64,000 bases of DNA from Pseudomonadota bacterium. GTDB taxonomy: Bacteria > Pseudomonadota > Gammaproteobacteria > Ga0077536. A model generated the notes under the pieces. The model saw nothing but the letters and a program-made list of their open reading frames with translations, was not told where the DNA came from and did not search any database. The stretch is from assembly GCA_016719885.1 (NCBI GenBank), contig JADJYF010000001.1, positions 372,001 through 436,000 on the forward strand, written 5' to 3'. The position numbers and the translations under genes are program-made. Shown one piece after another: positions 1-9,139 of the stretch (positions are counted from its first letter, which is position 1; each line of letters begins with the position of its first letter).

Positions 1-833
1 TTGATGAAATACACCGCGCCTTCCACCGGTTCCACGTCGACCATGAAATACGAGCGTGTGAAGCCGAACAGCACGCTGACGTCGTCACTGGATGTCAAAA
101 CCGCCTCGACGCGCACACCGTCGTTGGTGTTTTCGAAGGCCAGCACGAACGGACAGTTGTGAGTCCCCCAGAACATCTTGCCGACCACGAACGCGCGGCT
201 CGACTGGTAGAACACGTCGTGCATCATCTCCAGGCGCCGCACCGCTTCGTCGGGCGTGCCGTCGGCGCCGACCACGCGCGCGATTTCCGCGCAGATGAAG
301 TCGACGTCGGCCTCGACGTCGACGTAGGGCGTCTTGAACTGAAAGTCGGCCAGCAGCCGCCGCACGATGGCCCGCACGTTGCTCCAGTTGACGTAGTTGT
401 GCTGGCGCGCCGGGTAGCGCAGCGGCGCTTCGGCGCGCACCACGTCGGCGGTGTCCGAGACCTGGGTCGGATCGACGTGCAGGTCGCGCAGGATGTCGCG
501 ATGCACGGAATTGAAGAAGGTCTTGGCGAATTCGCCGTCGGGAATGTCGTCGACCCGGCTCCAGTAGATGGCGCGGATGGCGGGCAGGCGCGGCAGCAGG
601 TCGCCTTGTTCGGGGAACTGCTTGCGCAAGGTCGCGAGGGTGCGCGACACGGATTTTTCGTAAAGCTCGATGCGTTCGCTGAGATCGGTGCGGGCGCCAG
701 CCCAGTCGCGTGTTTCGAAGTGCGCGCGGGCGCGCTGGGTGATGCGGCGAAAATTATTGTTGTAGTTGACGAAGCCCTCGTGGATCACGGCAGCAGCCTG
801 CCGGATCCACAAGTGCGTGTGGGGCGTGTCCAA
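1..833 (-). CDS. aceK: Isocitrate dehydrogenase kinase/phosphatase, AceK (3' end beyond window)
   Basis: AceK phosphorylates and dephosphorylates isocitrate dehydrogenase, setting flux between the TCA cycle and the glyoxylate shunt. The visible N-terminal ~277 residues align along their length with the regulatory half of E. coli AceK; the clearest block is LFGFTRSYFMV near the cut end, matching VFGFARSYFMV. The kinase domain lies outside the window. I chose a TTG start at 833 because it gives an N-terminus in register with E. coli; AGGAG lies only 2 bases upstream, which is unusually close. A GTG at 788 would remove a conserved helix. The gene begins 16 bases after icd stops, so the two are probably cotranscribed and coupled. 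Confidence 0.9.
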   Translation of the reverse strand, partial: MDTPHTHLWIRQAAAVIHEGFVNYNNNFRRITQRARAHFETRDWAGARTDLSERIELYEKSVSRTLATLRKQFPEQGDLLPRLPAIRAIYWSRVDDIPDGEFAKTFFNSVHRDILRDLHVDPTQVSDTADVVRAEAPLRYPARQHNYVNWSNVRAIVRRLLADFQFKTPYVDVEADVDFICAEIARVVGADGTPDEAVRRLEMMHDVFYQSSRAFVVGKMFWGTHNCPFVLAFENTNDGVRVEAVLTSSDDVSVLFGFTRSYFMVDVEPVEGAVYFI

Positions 834-849
834 CGCTCCTCGCAGCGGC

Positions 850-2145
<1,296 letters not shown>

Positions 2146-2214
2146 CAAACTGCCTCCGACTTTCGTAATCGCATGCAAAACCGATGCTGCAATGCCACGG
2201 TGATGTTATGTGAA

Positions 2215-2232
2215 TTGCGAAGTTGTTCGCAA
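2215..2232. promoter_or_regulatory. Perfect inverted repeat in the icd upstream region
   Basis: TTGCGAA and TTCGCAA form perfect 7-base arms separated by 4 bases, about 70 bases upstream of the icd start and 140 bases upstream of the divergent gene at 2375. The size and place suit a dimeric repressor or activator site, but I do not recognise the motif. Confidence 0.4.
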
Positions 2233-2374
2233 CTGCGCGAGCCGCCCAAGCCCCTGCCAACGCGACCATTTGCGCCTTGTCGGGACACGTTCACGCCGAC
2301 GCTCGCGGCCATGGACGAGGGCGCGCGCGGCGGACATCATCGGCGCTGTCGCCACCTGCACACAGGCTTGCCCC

Positions 2375-3232
2375 ATGACCCCATCCCTCGGCGCCGGCAC
2401 GCTCTTGATCGGCTGCGGCTACCTTGGCGCGGCGATGGTGCGCGCACTCGCGCCCGGCACCGTCACGGCGCTGACTCGCGGCGCCTCGCGACACGCCGAT
2501 CTCGCCGCGCGGGGAGTGCGCTGCTGGACCTGCGACCTGTCCGCGCCCGACCTCGCCGCGCGGCTCGCGCCGGCATTGGCGGACTTCGAGGGCGTGGCCG
2601 GTGTCATCGCACCGCCATCCGCGTGGAGCGACGAGGACCTGCGCCCGGCGTTGGCGCGCCTGACCGTGTCGCTGCGCACGCCGCGCGTGACGCGCGCGGT
2701 ATTGGCGTCCAGCACCGCCGTCTACGGCGATGCCCACGGGCAATGGGTCGGCGCCGCCAGTCCCACGCAGGATGCCGATGCGCGAACGCGCAAGCTGCTC
2801 GCCATCGAACAGGCATGGATGGACGCGGGGCTCGACAGCTACGTGGTGCGCCTGGCCGGCTTGTACGGGCCCGGGCGCGTGATTGGACGGGACGGCATCG
2901 CGCGCGGCGAAAGCCTGCCGGGCGACGGCGACGAATGGCTCAACCTGCTGCACATTGATGACGCCGCGCGCGCCATGCTGGCGACCGCACGCGGCGCCGC
3001 GCCGCTACGCTATGCCCTGATCAGCGACGCCACGCCGGTGCTGCGCAAGGATTATTACCAAGCGCTCGCCGCCGCGCTCGGCGCGCCCGCGCCGCGCTTC
3101 GGTGCGCCGGGCGGGCGCCGGGCAGGCTCGCGGCGCTGCGATTCGGCGTCGAGCTGGGCCGCGTTGGGCCTGGACCCGCAATGGCCGGACAGTCGCGCGG
3201 CGTTGCGCGCGCTACTCGCTAGTGAAGGATGA
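2375..3232 (+). CDS. NAD(P)-binding epimerase/reductase-like protein (YeeZ-like SDR)
   Basis: A 285-residue extended-SDR-like protein. The N-terminus carries a Rossmann dinucleotide loop, GCGYLG at residues 13-18, followed by an STAVYGD segment typical of sugar-nucleotide epimerases and a VVRLAGLYGPGR segment. The catalytic YxxxK is not obvious, as in the YeeZ/YbjT group, so dehydrogenase activity is not assured. The start at 2375 was chosen because it places the Rossmann strand directly at the N-terminus; a longer reading frame from 2210 has no family support. The 3' end overlaps the convergent beta-propeller gene by 14 bases. The substrate is unknown. Confidence 0.8.
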   Translation: MTPSLGAGTLLIGCGYLGAAMVRALAPGTVTALTRGASRHADLAARGVRCWTCDLSAPDLAARLAPALADFEGVAGVIAPPSAWSDEDLRPALARLTVSLRTPRVTRAVLASSTAVYGDAHGQWVGAASPTQDADARTRKLLAIEQAWMDAGLDSYVVRLAGLYGPGRVIGRDGIARGESLPGDGDEWLNLLHIDDAARAMLATARGAAPLRYALISDATPVLRKDYYQALAAALGAPAPRFGAPGGRRAGSRRCDSASSWAALGLDPQWPDSRAALRALLASEG

Positions 3233-4193
3233 AGCGGCCGAAGGCGCGGCTGCCATCACCGCTGGCGATGCTGCTTTCGACCGTCAGGGTGTCGGCATTG
3301 ATGACCGTGACATCGTTGCTCATCCAGTTGGCGACATACACGCGCCGCGCCTCGACCTGCATGTCGATGCCTTCCGGATACTCACCGACCGCGATGCGCG
3401 CAATCTCGTGCTGTTCGACGAGGTCCAGCACCGACACCGAACTGTCGCTCTGGTTGGTCACGAACAGGCGCTGACGCAGCGGGTCGTAGACCGAGGCATA
3501 GGGCATGTCGCCGACCGCCAAGGTGCTGGCCGGCTGCAGCGATTGCAGATCGACCACCGTCACTTCGTCGCTCTGCACGTTGGCGACAAAGGCGTAATGG
3601 CCATTGGGCGAAATGGTGATGCCGTAGGGCGCCTTGCCGACCGGGATGCGCGCCTCGGTCACGCCGTTGACGGTATCGATCACGGCGACGTCGTTGTCGT
3701 CGCGGTTGGCCACCAGCAGGCGGCCGCCGTCCGGCGTCAGCGCGAGGCCGCAGGGCGTGGTGCCGGTCTTGTATTCGCCGCGTGGGCTCAAGCTCATGGC
3801 ATCGAACACGCGCACCACGCCGCCATCCCAATCGGCCACGTACACGCGCCCCGAGCGGCTGTCGACGGTGATGCCGAGCGGCGTGATGCCGGCATCGACA
3901 TGGTTCTGCACGGTCAGGCTGTCGATGTCGATGCTGCTCAGCTGACGACTCTTGCTGCTGGTGACGAACGCCAGCCGATGGCGGGTGTCGATGTCGATGC
4001 CGGCCGGGTCGTCGGACACGGCCAGGGTCTTGACGGTTTCGCCGCTGGCCAGCGCGATGACGCTGACCGTGGCGGCGCGCTGGTTGGTGATGAAGGCCAG
4101 CGCCTTGTCATCGTCGGCGGCACGCGCGAGACCTGCCAGCGCGGCCAGAGCGCCGACCATCACCATCGCGAAAGCGCGTGCCATGCCCGCCAT
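3219..4193 (-). CDS. Secreted YVTN-family beta-propeller protein
   Basis: A 324-residue protein with a signal peptide (residues about 1-27, ending LARA) and seven or so tandem blades of about 42 residues, each with a YVTN-like strand (AFVTSSKS, VYVADWDG, LLVANRDD, AFVANVQS, LFVTNQSD, VYVANWMS). Such propellers bind proteins or small molecules in the periplasm; similar ones accompany PQQ-dependent alcohol oxidation systems. The start is 11 bases after the stop of the MxaD-like gene, indicating one transcript. A second ATG three codons later (4184) is an equally possible start. No catalytic motif is visible. Confidence 0.85.
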   Translation of the reverse strand: MAGMARAFAMVMVGALAALAGLARAADDDKALAFITNQRAATVSVIALASGETVKTLAVSDDPAGIDIDTRHRLAFVTSSKSRQLSSIDIDSLTVQNHVDAGITPLGITVDSRSGRVYVADWDGGVVRVFDAMSLSPRGEYKTGTTPCGLALTPDGGRLLVANRDDNDVAVIDTVNGVTEARIPVGKAPYGITISPNGHYAFVANVQSDEVTVVDLQSLQPASTLAVGDMPYASVYDPLRQRLFVTNQSDSSVSVLDLVEQHEIARIAVGEYPEGIDMQVEARRVYVANWMSNDVTVINADTLTVESSIASGDGSRAFGRFILH

Positions 4194-4204
4194 CCGCCGC
4201 CGCC

Positions 4205-4738
4205 TTATTTCTCCACCAGTTCCTTGATGTGGGCGAGCCCACCCTGGTAGGCGCCGGTCACGGCCTTGGTGGCCGCCTCGTCGTTTTGATCGGCCGGCGG
4301 GTTGTTGTTGGGGTGGCCGCGATAGAAACCCGCGCGCCAGTCGACGGTGGAGGTGCCGTCGCCATTGTCCTTGACCGACAGGAACGACGAGTAGGTGGTG
4401 ACCGGCAGCACCGCCATGTCGGTCTTGGTGATCTTGTACTTCATGCTCATGGCCGCGGCATCGTACTTTTGCAGTTCCTCGGCGATCTGCGCGCCGCCGT
4501 CCTTGCCGATGGTGAGCACGCGACTGGCGCCGACTTCGTTGCCGCCCTGGCAGTCGGACTTGACGATGCCCGGCGCCCACTTGTCGATGGTGCAGAAATC
4601 ACCGATCAGCGCCCACACCTTGGCCGCCGGCGCCTTGACCACCATCGACTCCTCGACTTTCAGGCGGCTGGGACCGTGCGCAAAGCTCTGGCCGACGTAT
4701 AACAGGCAGGCGAGCAACAGGAGCAGTGAACGTGTCAT
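4205..4738 (-). CDS. MxaD-like periplasmic SRPBCC protein
   Basis: A 177-residue protein with a cleavable signal peptide (residues 1-20, QSFA|HG) followed by an SRPBCC/START-like fold: KVEESMVVKAPAAKVWALIGDF is the typical first strand and helix. The sequence around the mature N-terminus (HGPSRLKVEES) resembles MxaD, the methanol-dehydrogenase accessory protein said to aid electron transfer to cytochrome cL. It heads a two-gene unit with the YVTN propeller. No PQQ dehydrogenase, cytochrome or pqq gene lies in the window, so the partner is unknown. Functional transfer from MxaD is inference. Confidence 0.8.
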   Translation of the reverse strand: MTRSLLLLLACLLYVGQSFAHGPSRLKVEESMVVKAPAAKVWALIGDFCTIDKWAPGIVKSDCQGGNEVGASRVLTIGKDGGAQIAEELQKYDAAAMSMKYKITKTDMAVLPVTTYSSFLSVKDNGDGTSTVDWRAGFYRGHPNNNPPADQNDEAATKAVTGAYQGGLAHIKELVEK

Positions 4739-4898
4739 TGGATATCATCTCCACAGTCATGAGCGGTAAAACGATGTACGGCAAGCGCGAGTCGGCGAAA
4801 GGGGGCCATGCCCGCCGTCGGCGCATGGTAATCGCTCACCGGGAAGCGGCCAACCCGGCACGCGGCGCGATTTGCGGCATGCGGACCGGGGCGTGACC

Positions 4899-6293
4899 AT
4901 GCGCCCGGGCATCGTGTGGTTTCGGCAGGATCTGCGCTTGCACGACAACGCCGCGCTGCATGCCGCGGTAGCGCGCGGCGCGCCGCTGGTTCTGGTGTAC
5001 ATACTGGAAGAGCACGGCCCATGGCGGGCCGGCGCGGCGATGCGCTACTGGTTGCACCAGTCGCTGGCGGCGCTGGCCGCCGAGCTCGCGCGCCATGGTC
5101 AGCGCTTGCTGCTGTTGCGTGGCGACGCCCGGCGGGAGCTCGCGCGTCTGCGTGAGGCCTGCGACGCCGATGCGCTGTATTTCAATCGCCGCTACGAAGC
5201 GCACGACCGCGCCGTGGACGGCGACGTCGAGCGAGCGCTGCATGGCATGTGCGAGGTGCGCGCATTCGCCAGTCATTTATTGTTCGAGCCCGATGCCGTG
5301 CGCACCGCCAGCGGCGGCCCGTATCGCGTTTTCACGCCCTATTACCGCGCCTGCCTGCAGTTGCCGTCGCCGCGCGCGCCCTTGCCCGCGCCAGCGCGTT
5401 GGCCACCCGGCGCCGCCACGCCACCCGGTCTTGCACTCCACGAACTGCAGCTCGAACCCCGCATCCCGTGGGCCGGCGGCATCGCCGCGCGCTGGCCGGC
5501 CGGCGAGCACGCGGCACATGTCGCGCTGGACGAATTCATCGATGAACGCATGCACGACTACGCGCGGGACCGCGACCGCCCTTCACTGAACGGCACCGCG
5601 GGGATGTCTCCGTATCTCGCCATCGGCGCCGTGAGCGCGCGTAGTTGCTGGCATGCGGCCCAGCAGGCCGCGCTCGTGGCGCGCGAGGCGGGGCGCCTCA
5701 GCGCCGCCGAGGCCTGGACCCGGCAATTGATCTGGCGCGAGTTCGCCTACCACCTGCTGCATCATTTTCCGCATACCGAAAGCGCACCGTTCCGTGCCGA
5801 GTGGCAGGCCTTCCCATGGCTGCACGACGCTGTGGCGCTACGCCGCTGGCAGCGCGGCATGACCGGCATTCCCTTGGTCGATGCCGGCATGCGTGAGCTG
5901 TGGCACAGCGGCTACATGCACAACCGCGTGCGCATGGTGGTGGCGTCGTGGTTGTGCAAGCACCTCGGCCAACACTGGCTAGCAGGCGCGCGGTGGTTCT
6001 GGGATACGCTCATCGATGCCGATCTGGCCAACAACACCCTGGGCTGGCAATGGAGCGCCGGCTGCGGCGCCGATGCCGCGCCGTATTTCCGCATCTTCAA
6101 TCCGGTCAGTCAGAGCCTGAAGTTCGATGCGGCGGGCAACTACCTGCGCCGCTGGCTGCCGGAGCGCGCGGCGCTCGACGACAAGGCCATCCACGATCCG
6201 GCGGTGCGCGTGCCGGGCTACCCGTCAGCGATGGTCGATCTCGCGCAAGGACGGCAGCAGGCCTTGGCACGCTACGCGGCGCTGCCAAGGTGA
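4899..6293 (+). CDS. phrB: Class I deoxyribodipyrimidine photolyase
   Basis: Repairs cyclobutane pyrimidine dimers using blue light. The 464-residue protein starts with the photolyase alpha/beta antenna domain (IVWFRQDLRLHDN) and ends with the helical FAD domain containing WTRQLIWREFAYHLLHHFP, GIPLVDAGMRELW, GYMHNRVRM and the C-terminal block from WFWDTL to FRIFNP, including NNTLGWQWSAG. Length is that of E. coli PhrB. The ATG at 4899 gives the canonical N-terminus; GTG at 4893 is an alternative two codons earlier. Its TGA overlaps the ATG of the DUF192 gene, so the two are cotranscribed. Antenna cofactor type cannot be read from sequence by eye. Confidence 0.96.
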   Translation: MRPGIVWFRQDLRLHDNAALHAAVARGAPLVLVYILEEHGPWRAGAAMRYWLHQSLAALAAELARHGQRLLLLRGDARRELARLREACDADALYFNRRYEAHDRAVDGDVERALHGMCEVRAFASHLLFEPDAVRTASGGPYRVFTPYYRACLQLPSPRAPLPAPARWPPGAATPPGLALHELQLEPRIPWAGGIAARWPAGEHAAHVALDEFIDERMHDYARDRDRPSLNGTAGMSPYLAIGAVSARSCWHAAQQAALVAREAGRLSAAEAWTRQLIWREFAYHLLHHFPHTESAPFRAEWQAFPWLHDAVALRRWQRGMTGIPLVDAGMRELWHSGYMHNRVRMVVASWLCKHLGQHWLAGARWFWDTLIDADLANNTLGWQWSAGCGADAAPYFRIFNPVSQSLKFDAAGNYLRRWLPERAALDDKAIHDPAVRVPGYPSAMVDLAQGRQQALARYAALPR

Positions 6294-6772
6294 TGAGGCG
6301 ATGGCTGGCGCTGCTGTGCCTGGTCTATCACGCCGCGCAGGCCGAACCGTCGTTACCGACGCGCGTGCTCAGCGTGGTGCGCGGCGACGGCGTGCGCGTC
6401 GAGCTGCGGGTGGAAATGGCGGTCAGCGCCGAACAGCGACGCGTGGGGCTGATGGGGCGCGCCGAACTGGCGGCGCGTCACGGCATGTTGTTCGATTTCG
6501 GCACGCCGACGCTCGCCACCATGTGGATGAAGAACACACTGCTGTCGCTGGACATGCTGTTCCTCGACGCGCAGGGCGAGGTGGTGTGGATAGCTGAACG
6601 CACCGCGCCCGGTTCGCTGGCGTTGATCGCGGCGCCGCTGCCGGTGCGTTACGTGCTGGAACTCAACGGCGGTGAAGCGCGCGCCCTTGGCCTCGCGGCC
6701 GGCGACAGGGCGTCAGGGTTGGGCGGCGGCCAGGGCCTTGAAGGCGGCGTCGAAACCCGTCAGCGACAGTGA
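6293..6772 (+). CDS. DUF192 family exported protein
   Basis: A 159-residue protein with a signal peptide (residues about 1-17) and the DUF192 core: GLMGRAEL, GMLFDFGTPTLATMWMKNTLLSLDMLFLD and YVLELNGGEARALGL. Function of the family is unknown; members are small periplasmic or extracellular beta-barrel-like proteins. Translation starts in a TGATG overlap with phrB. The domain is complete near residue 140 (AGDRA); the last ~20 residues overlap the convergent IalB-like gene by 60 bases and look like an unselected tail. Confidence 0.85.
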   Translation: MRRWLALLCLVYHAAQAEPSLPTRVLSVVRGDGVRVELRVEMAVSAEQRRVGLMGRAELAARHGMLFDFGTPTLATMWMKNTLLSLDMLFLDAQGEVVWIAERTAPGSLALIAAPLPVRYVLELNGGEARALGLAAGDRASGLGGGQGLEGGVETRQRQ

Positions 6773-7219
6773 CACCTTGAGCGGCTTGCGCTCGCCATCG
6801 TAGAAGGTCAGGCGCAGCTGTCGCCCTTGCGACAGCTGCTGCACCGTGGCGTCACGCATCTTGAAGCTGGCGCGGCAGCCATCGGGTTCACAGCGTTCGA
6901 TGGGAAAGATGGCCGGTGAGCCGCTGTCGATCTGCACGGTGATGCCGGGCGGCAGGGCGATGCCGAGCGGCAGGCTGACCAGCACCGTCGGCAATCCATC
7001 GGGCGGCGCCATGCCAATGCCGAACTGCAGAACCGGCTGGCCGCCCGCCTTCTGCACGAGGTTCTGGAACATCATGCAGTCGGCGCGGGTGCCGGCGCCC
7101 GGGCCCGAACAGCGCAAGGTCCAGCTGCCGAATACCTGTTGGGTGTCCTCTGCCTGGGCGCCGGCGGTGGCGAGCCACAGCGTGGCGATGACGAACAGGT
7201 GGCGAAGCTTGCGGCTCAT
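6713..7219 (-). CDS. Invasion-associated locus B (IalB) family protein
   Basis: A 168-residue periplasmic protein with a signal peptide ending near AGAQA|ED. It has the IalB pattern: GSWTLRC after the signal, a paired cysteine in RADCMMFQ, LGIALPPGITVQID and IERCEPDGCRASF in the middle, then a C-terminal VSLSLTGFDAAFKAL. Named after a Bartonella protein involved in erythrocyte invasion, but the family is widespread in free-living Proteobacteria and has no settled role there. It lies 30 bases downstream of the TrmO-like gene on the same strand and its 3' end overlaps the DUF192 gene. Confidence 0.85.
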   Translation of the reverse strand: MSRKLRHLFVIATLWLATAGAQAEDTQQVFGSWTLRCSGPGAGTRADCMMFQNLVQKAGGQPVLQFGIGMAPPDGLPTVLVSLPLGIALPPGITVQIDSGSPAIFPIERCEPDGCRASFKMRDATVQQLSQGRQLRLTFYDGERKPLKVSLSLTGFDAAFKALAAAQP

Positions 7220-7249
7220 GATGCGTTGCTTGGCGGAACAGCCGGCACT

Positions 7250-7723
7250 TTACCGTAGATCGTCCCGCGACGTGAGCGTGCGTGACCGCCACCAGTCCGG
7301 TACGCGTGGCGCGGCCACCACGTCGTAGCTGTCGTAGGGTTTCAGATCGATGAGCGGCGTGCCGTCGAAGGCGTCGAGTTTGCGCACCGTCAGGCGACCG
7401 CCATCCACGCCCAGCAATTCGACCACCGCGAGGCCCAAGCCATTGGGGTGATTGCGCCCACGCGCGGCGAACACCCCCTGCGGCGGCCGCGAGGTGTCGC
7501 CGCGCGGATGGGCGGTGAGGCGGGTCGGGGCGTTGGCGCGATGGAGCGCGAACAACACGAACAGGTGCGAGTAGCCGTCGATACCCAGCAGCCCGTCGCG
7601 GAATTCCGGCCACACCTCGATGGTCGAGACCATGTCGCGGCGGCGACGCGCCACCTCGTCGTCGGGCACGTCGGTATGGATGACGCCGATGGGCTGCAAT
7701 TCGATGCGTACGTCACGGGACAT
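7250..7723 (-). CDS. trmO: TrmO-like tRNA (t6A37) methyltransferase domain protein
   Basis: A 157-residue protein of the TsaA/TrmO family, which uses S-adenosylmethionine to methylate N6-threonylcarbamoyladenosine at tRNA position 37. Recognisable blocks are LQPIGVIHTD, DGYSHLFVLFALHRA, LTAHPRGD, GVFAARGRNHPNGLGLAVVELL and DLKPYDSYD. It is about 75 residues shorter than E. coli TrmO, lacking the C-terminal domain, as is usual for archaeal and single-domain members; tRNA specificity is therefore inferred. The ATG at 7723 fits the family; the longer frame to 7846 would overlap the divergent HDOD promoter region. Confidence 0.85.
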   Translation of the reverse strand: MSRDVRIELQPIGVIHTDVPDDEVARRRRDMVSTIEVWPEFRDGLLGIDGYSHLFVLFALHRANAPTRLTAHPRGDTSRPPQGVFAARGRNHPNGLGLAVVELLGVDGGRLTVRKLDAFDGTPLIDLKPYDSYDVVAAPRVPDWWRSRTLTSRDDLR

Positions 7724-7788
7724 GGTTTTGGTCCAAGGCAGGGGTAAAGGCGCGACCGCCCCGTGCCGATAGGGGCGTGTCGGGAATC

Positions 7789-7810
7789 GTTCGCGCCTGG
7801 AAGCGCGAAC
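7789..7810. promoter_or_regulatory. Perfect inverted repeat between trmO and the HDOD gene
   Basis: Arms GTTCGCGC and GCGCGAAC, 8 bases each, with a 6-base spacer, sit in the 143-base gap between the divergent trmO-like and HDOD genes. A -10-like TATAAA follows at about 7815 on the plus strand. This is a plausible operator for the HDOD gene; the regulator is unknown. Confidence 0.4.
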
Positions 7811-7866
7811 CACACTATAAAGCCACATGAACTGAGATGCTCCCACAGCGCAACCAGGAATCCGTC

Positions 7867-9084
7867 ATGCCGGGGCGCTTGCGTCCGTTCGCGCCGTTCA
7901 CGCAATTGTCGGCCGAGCAACTCATCGTCGCCGCCGGCCGCACCGCGCTGAAGCGCTTTCGCGACGGCGACCTGGTGTTGACGCGCGGCAGTGAAGACAG
8001 TTGCGACTATTTCCTGCTCGACGGCAACGTGGTGCTGCTGGATATCGACGGCAACTCGAAGATGATCGCGAGCGGCTCGCCCGACGCCGTCAATCCGCTC
8101 GCCCCGCTGCGGCCGGCGCTGTACGACGTGCGCGCGCTGGGTCCGGTGCTGTGCGCAAAAATGGCGCGCGGCGAAGTGGCGCTGCTGCGCGAAGCCCTGT
8201 TGCGCGCACCGCGCGGACGGACCGAGGGCGACGAGGCAGCGCTCGATGAAACGAGCGACCTGTTCCGCGATCTGGAAGGCGACATCGTCGCCGACCGCCT
8301 CAAGCTGCCGAGCCTGCCGGATCACGCGCTGCGCGTGCGTTCGGCCATCACCCACGCCGCCGCCGACAGCCGCAAGGTCGCCGACCTGCTGGCGGCCGAT
8401 CCGGCGCTGGCGGCCAAGATCCTCAAAGTCGCCAACAGCCCGCTGTGCCGCGGCGACAGCACCATCAGCAACCTGCGTGACGCGGTCAATCGCATCGGCA
8501 TGTTCACGGTCGGCGAGCTGGTGGTGTGCTTCTCGCTCAAGGATCTGTTCAACGCCAATTCGCCGAGCTTGCGCGAGCGCTTCGGCGAACTGGTGATCGA
8601 GGCGGTGCGCATCGGCGCCACTGCTTCGGTGATCGCCGCGCGCATCCGCGGCGTGGCGGCCGACCAGGCGCTGGTCGCCGGCCTTTTGTCGAATATCGGC
8701 GCCTACGTGGTGCTCGAACGGCTGTCCCAGCAACCGCAGCTGCTCAAGGACGACACGCGCGTCGAGCGCACGCTTGCCGCCTACACCGCGCGCTTGAGCA
8801 AGGTCATCTGCCGGCATTGGCAGTTGGGCGAGGGCGTGGTCGAGGCGGTCGGGCACGTGGCGGACTGGGATTACGAGGTCGACGGTGACGCGCGCCTTGC
8901 CGAGGTGGTGATCTGCGCGCGCTACCACAGCCTGATCAGCCTCAGGAAGACCCAGCAACTGCCGAAACCCGAAACCATCAAGGCCATGCGTATTCTCGGC
9001 GACAGCCTGACGCCGGAACTCAGCATGGACATCATTCGCGAAGCGCGGCTGCGCATCGACGCCCTGCAGCAAGCGCTGAGCTGA
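7867..9084 (+). CDS. HDOD signalling protein with N-terminal cNMP-binding-like domain
   Basis: A 405-residue cytoplasmic protein. Residues about 10-120 resemble a cyclic-nucleotide-binding beta-roll (LKRFRDGDLVLTRGSEDS, DYFLLDGNVVLLD) and residues about 150-350 form an HDOD domain (LPSLPDHALRVRSAI, LLAADPALAAKILKVANSP, AVNRIGMFTVGELVV). HDOD domains are non-enzymatic relatives of HD phosphohydrolases used in signalling scaffolds. The ATG at 7867 has AGGAA 6 bases upstream and is preferred over 7837. It faces trmO divergently across an inverted repeat. Ligand and partners are unknown. Confidence 0.85.
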   Translation: MPGRLRPFAPFTQLSAEQLIVAAGRTALKRFRDGDLVLTRGSEDSCDYFLLDGNVVLLDIDGNSKMIASGSPDAVNPLAPLRPALYDVRALGPVLCAKMARGEVALLREALLRAPRGRTEGDEAALDETSDLFRDLEGDIVADRLKLPSLPDHALRVRSAITHAAADSRKVADLLAADPALAAKILKVANSPLCRGDSTISNLRDAVNRIGMFTVGELVVCFSLKDLFNANSPSLRERFGELVIEAVRIGATASVIAARIRGVAADQALVAGLLSNIGAYVVLERLSQQPQLLKDDTRVERTLAAYTARLSKVICRHWQLGEGVVEAVGHVADWDYEVDGDARLAEVVICARYHSLISLRKTQQLPKPETIKAMRILGDSLTPELSMDIIREARLRIDALQQALS

Positions 9085-9139
9085 GACGCCGCCCGCCGCA
9101 AGCGTGGCGGCGCGCATCCCGACGCGGTAACCTCGCCGC

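Noticed and set aside
2210..2374. Upstream extension of the NAD-binding protein
   Set aside because: The extra 55 residues are basic and low in structure, lie over the icd promoter region, and the Rossmann motif is already near the N-terminus from 2375.
3219..4738. Calling this a methanol dehydrogenase locus
   Set aside because: Only accessory-like proteins are present; without mxaF, xoxF or pqq genes the label would overreach.
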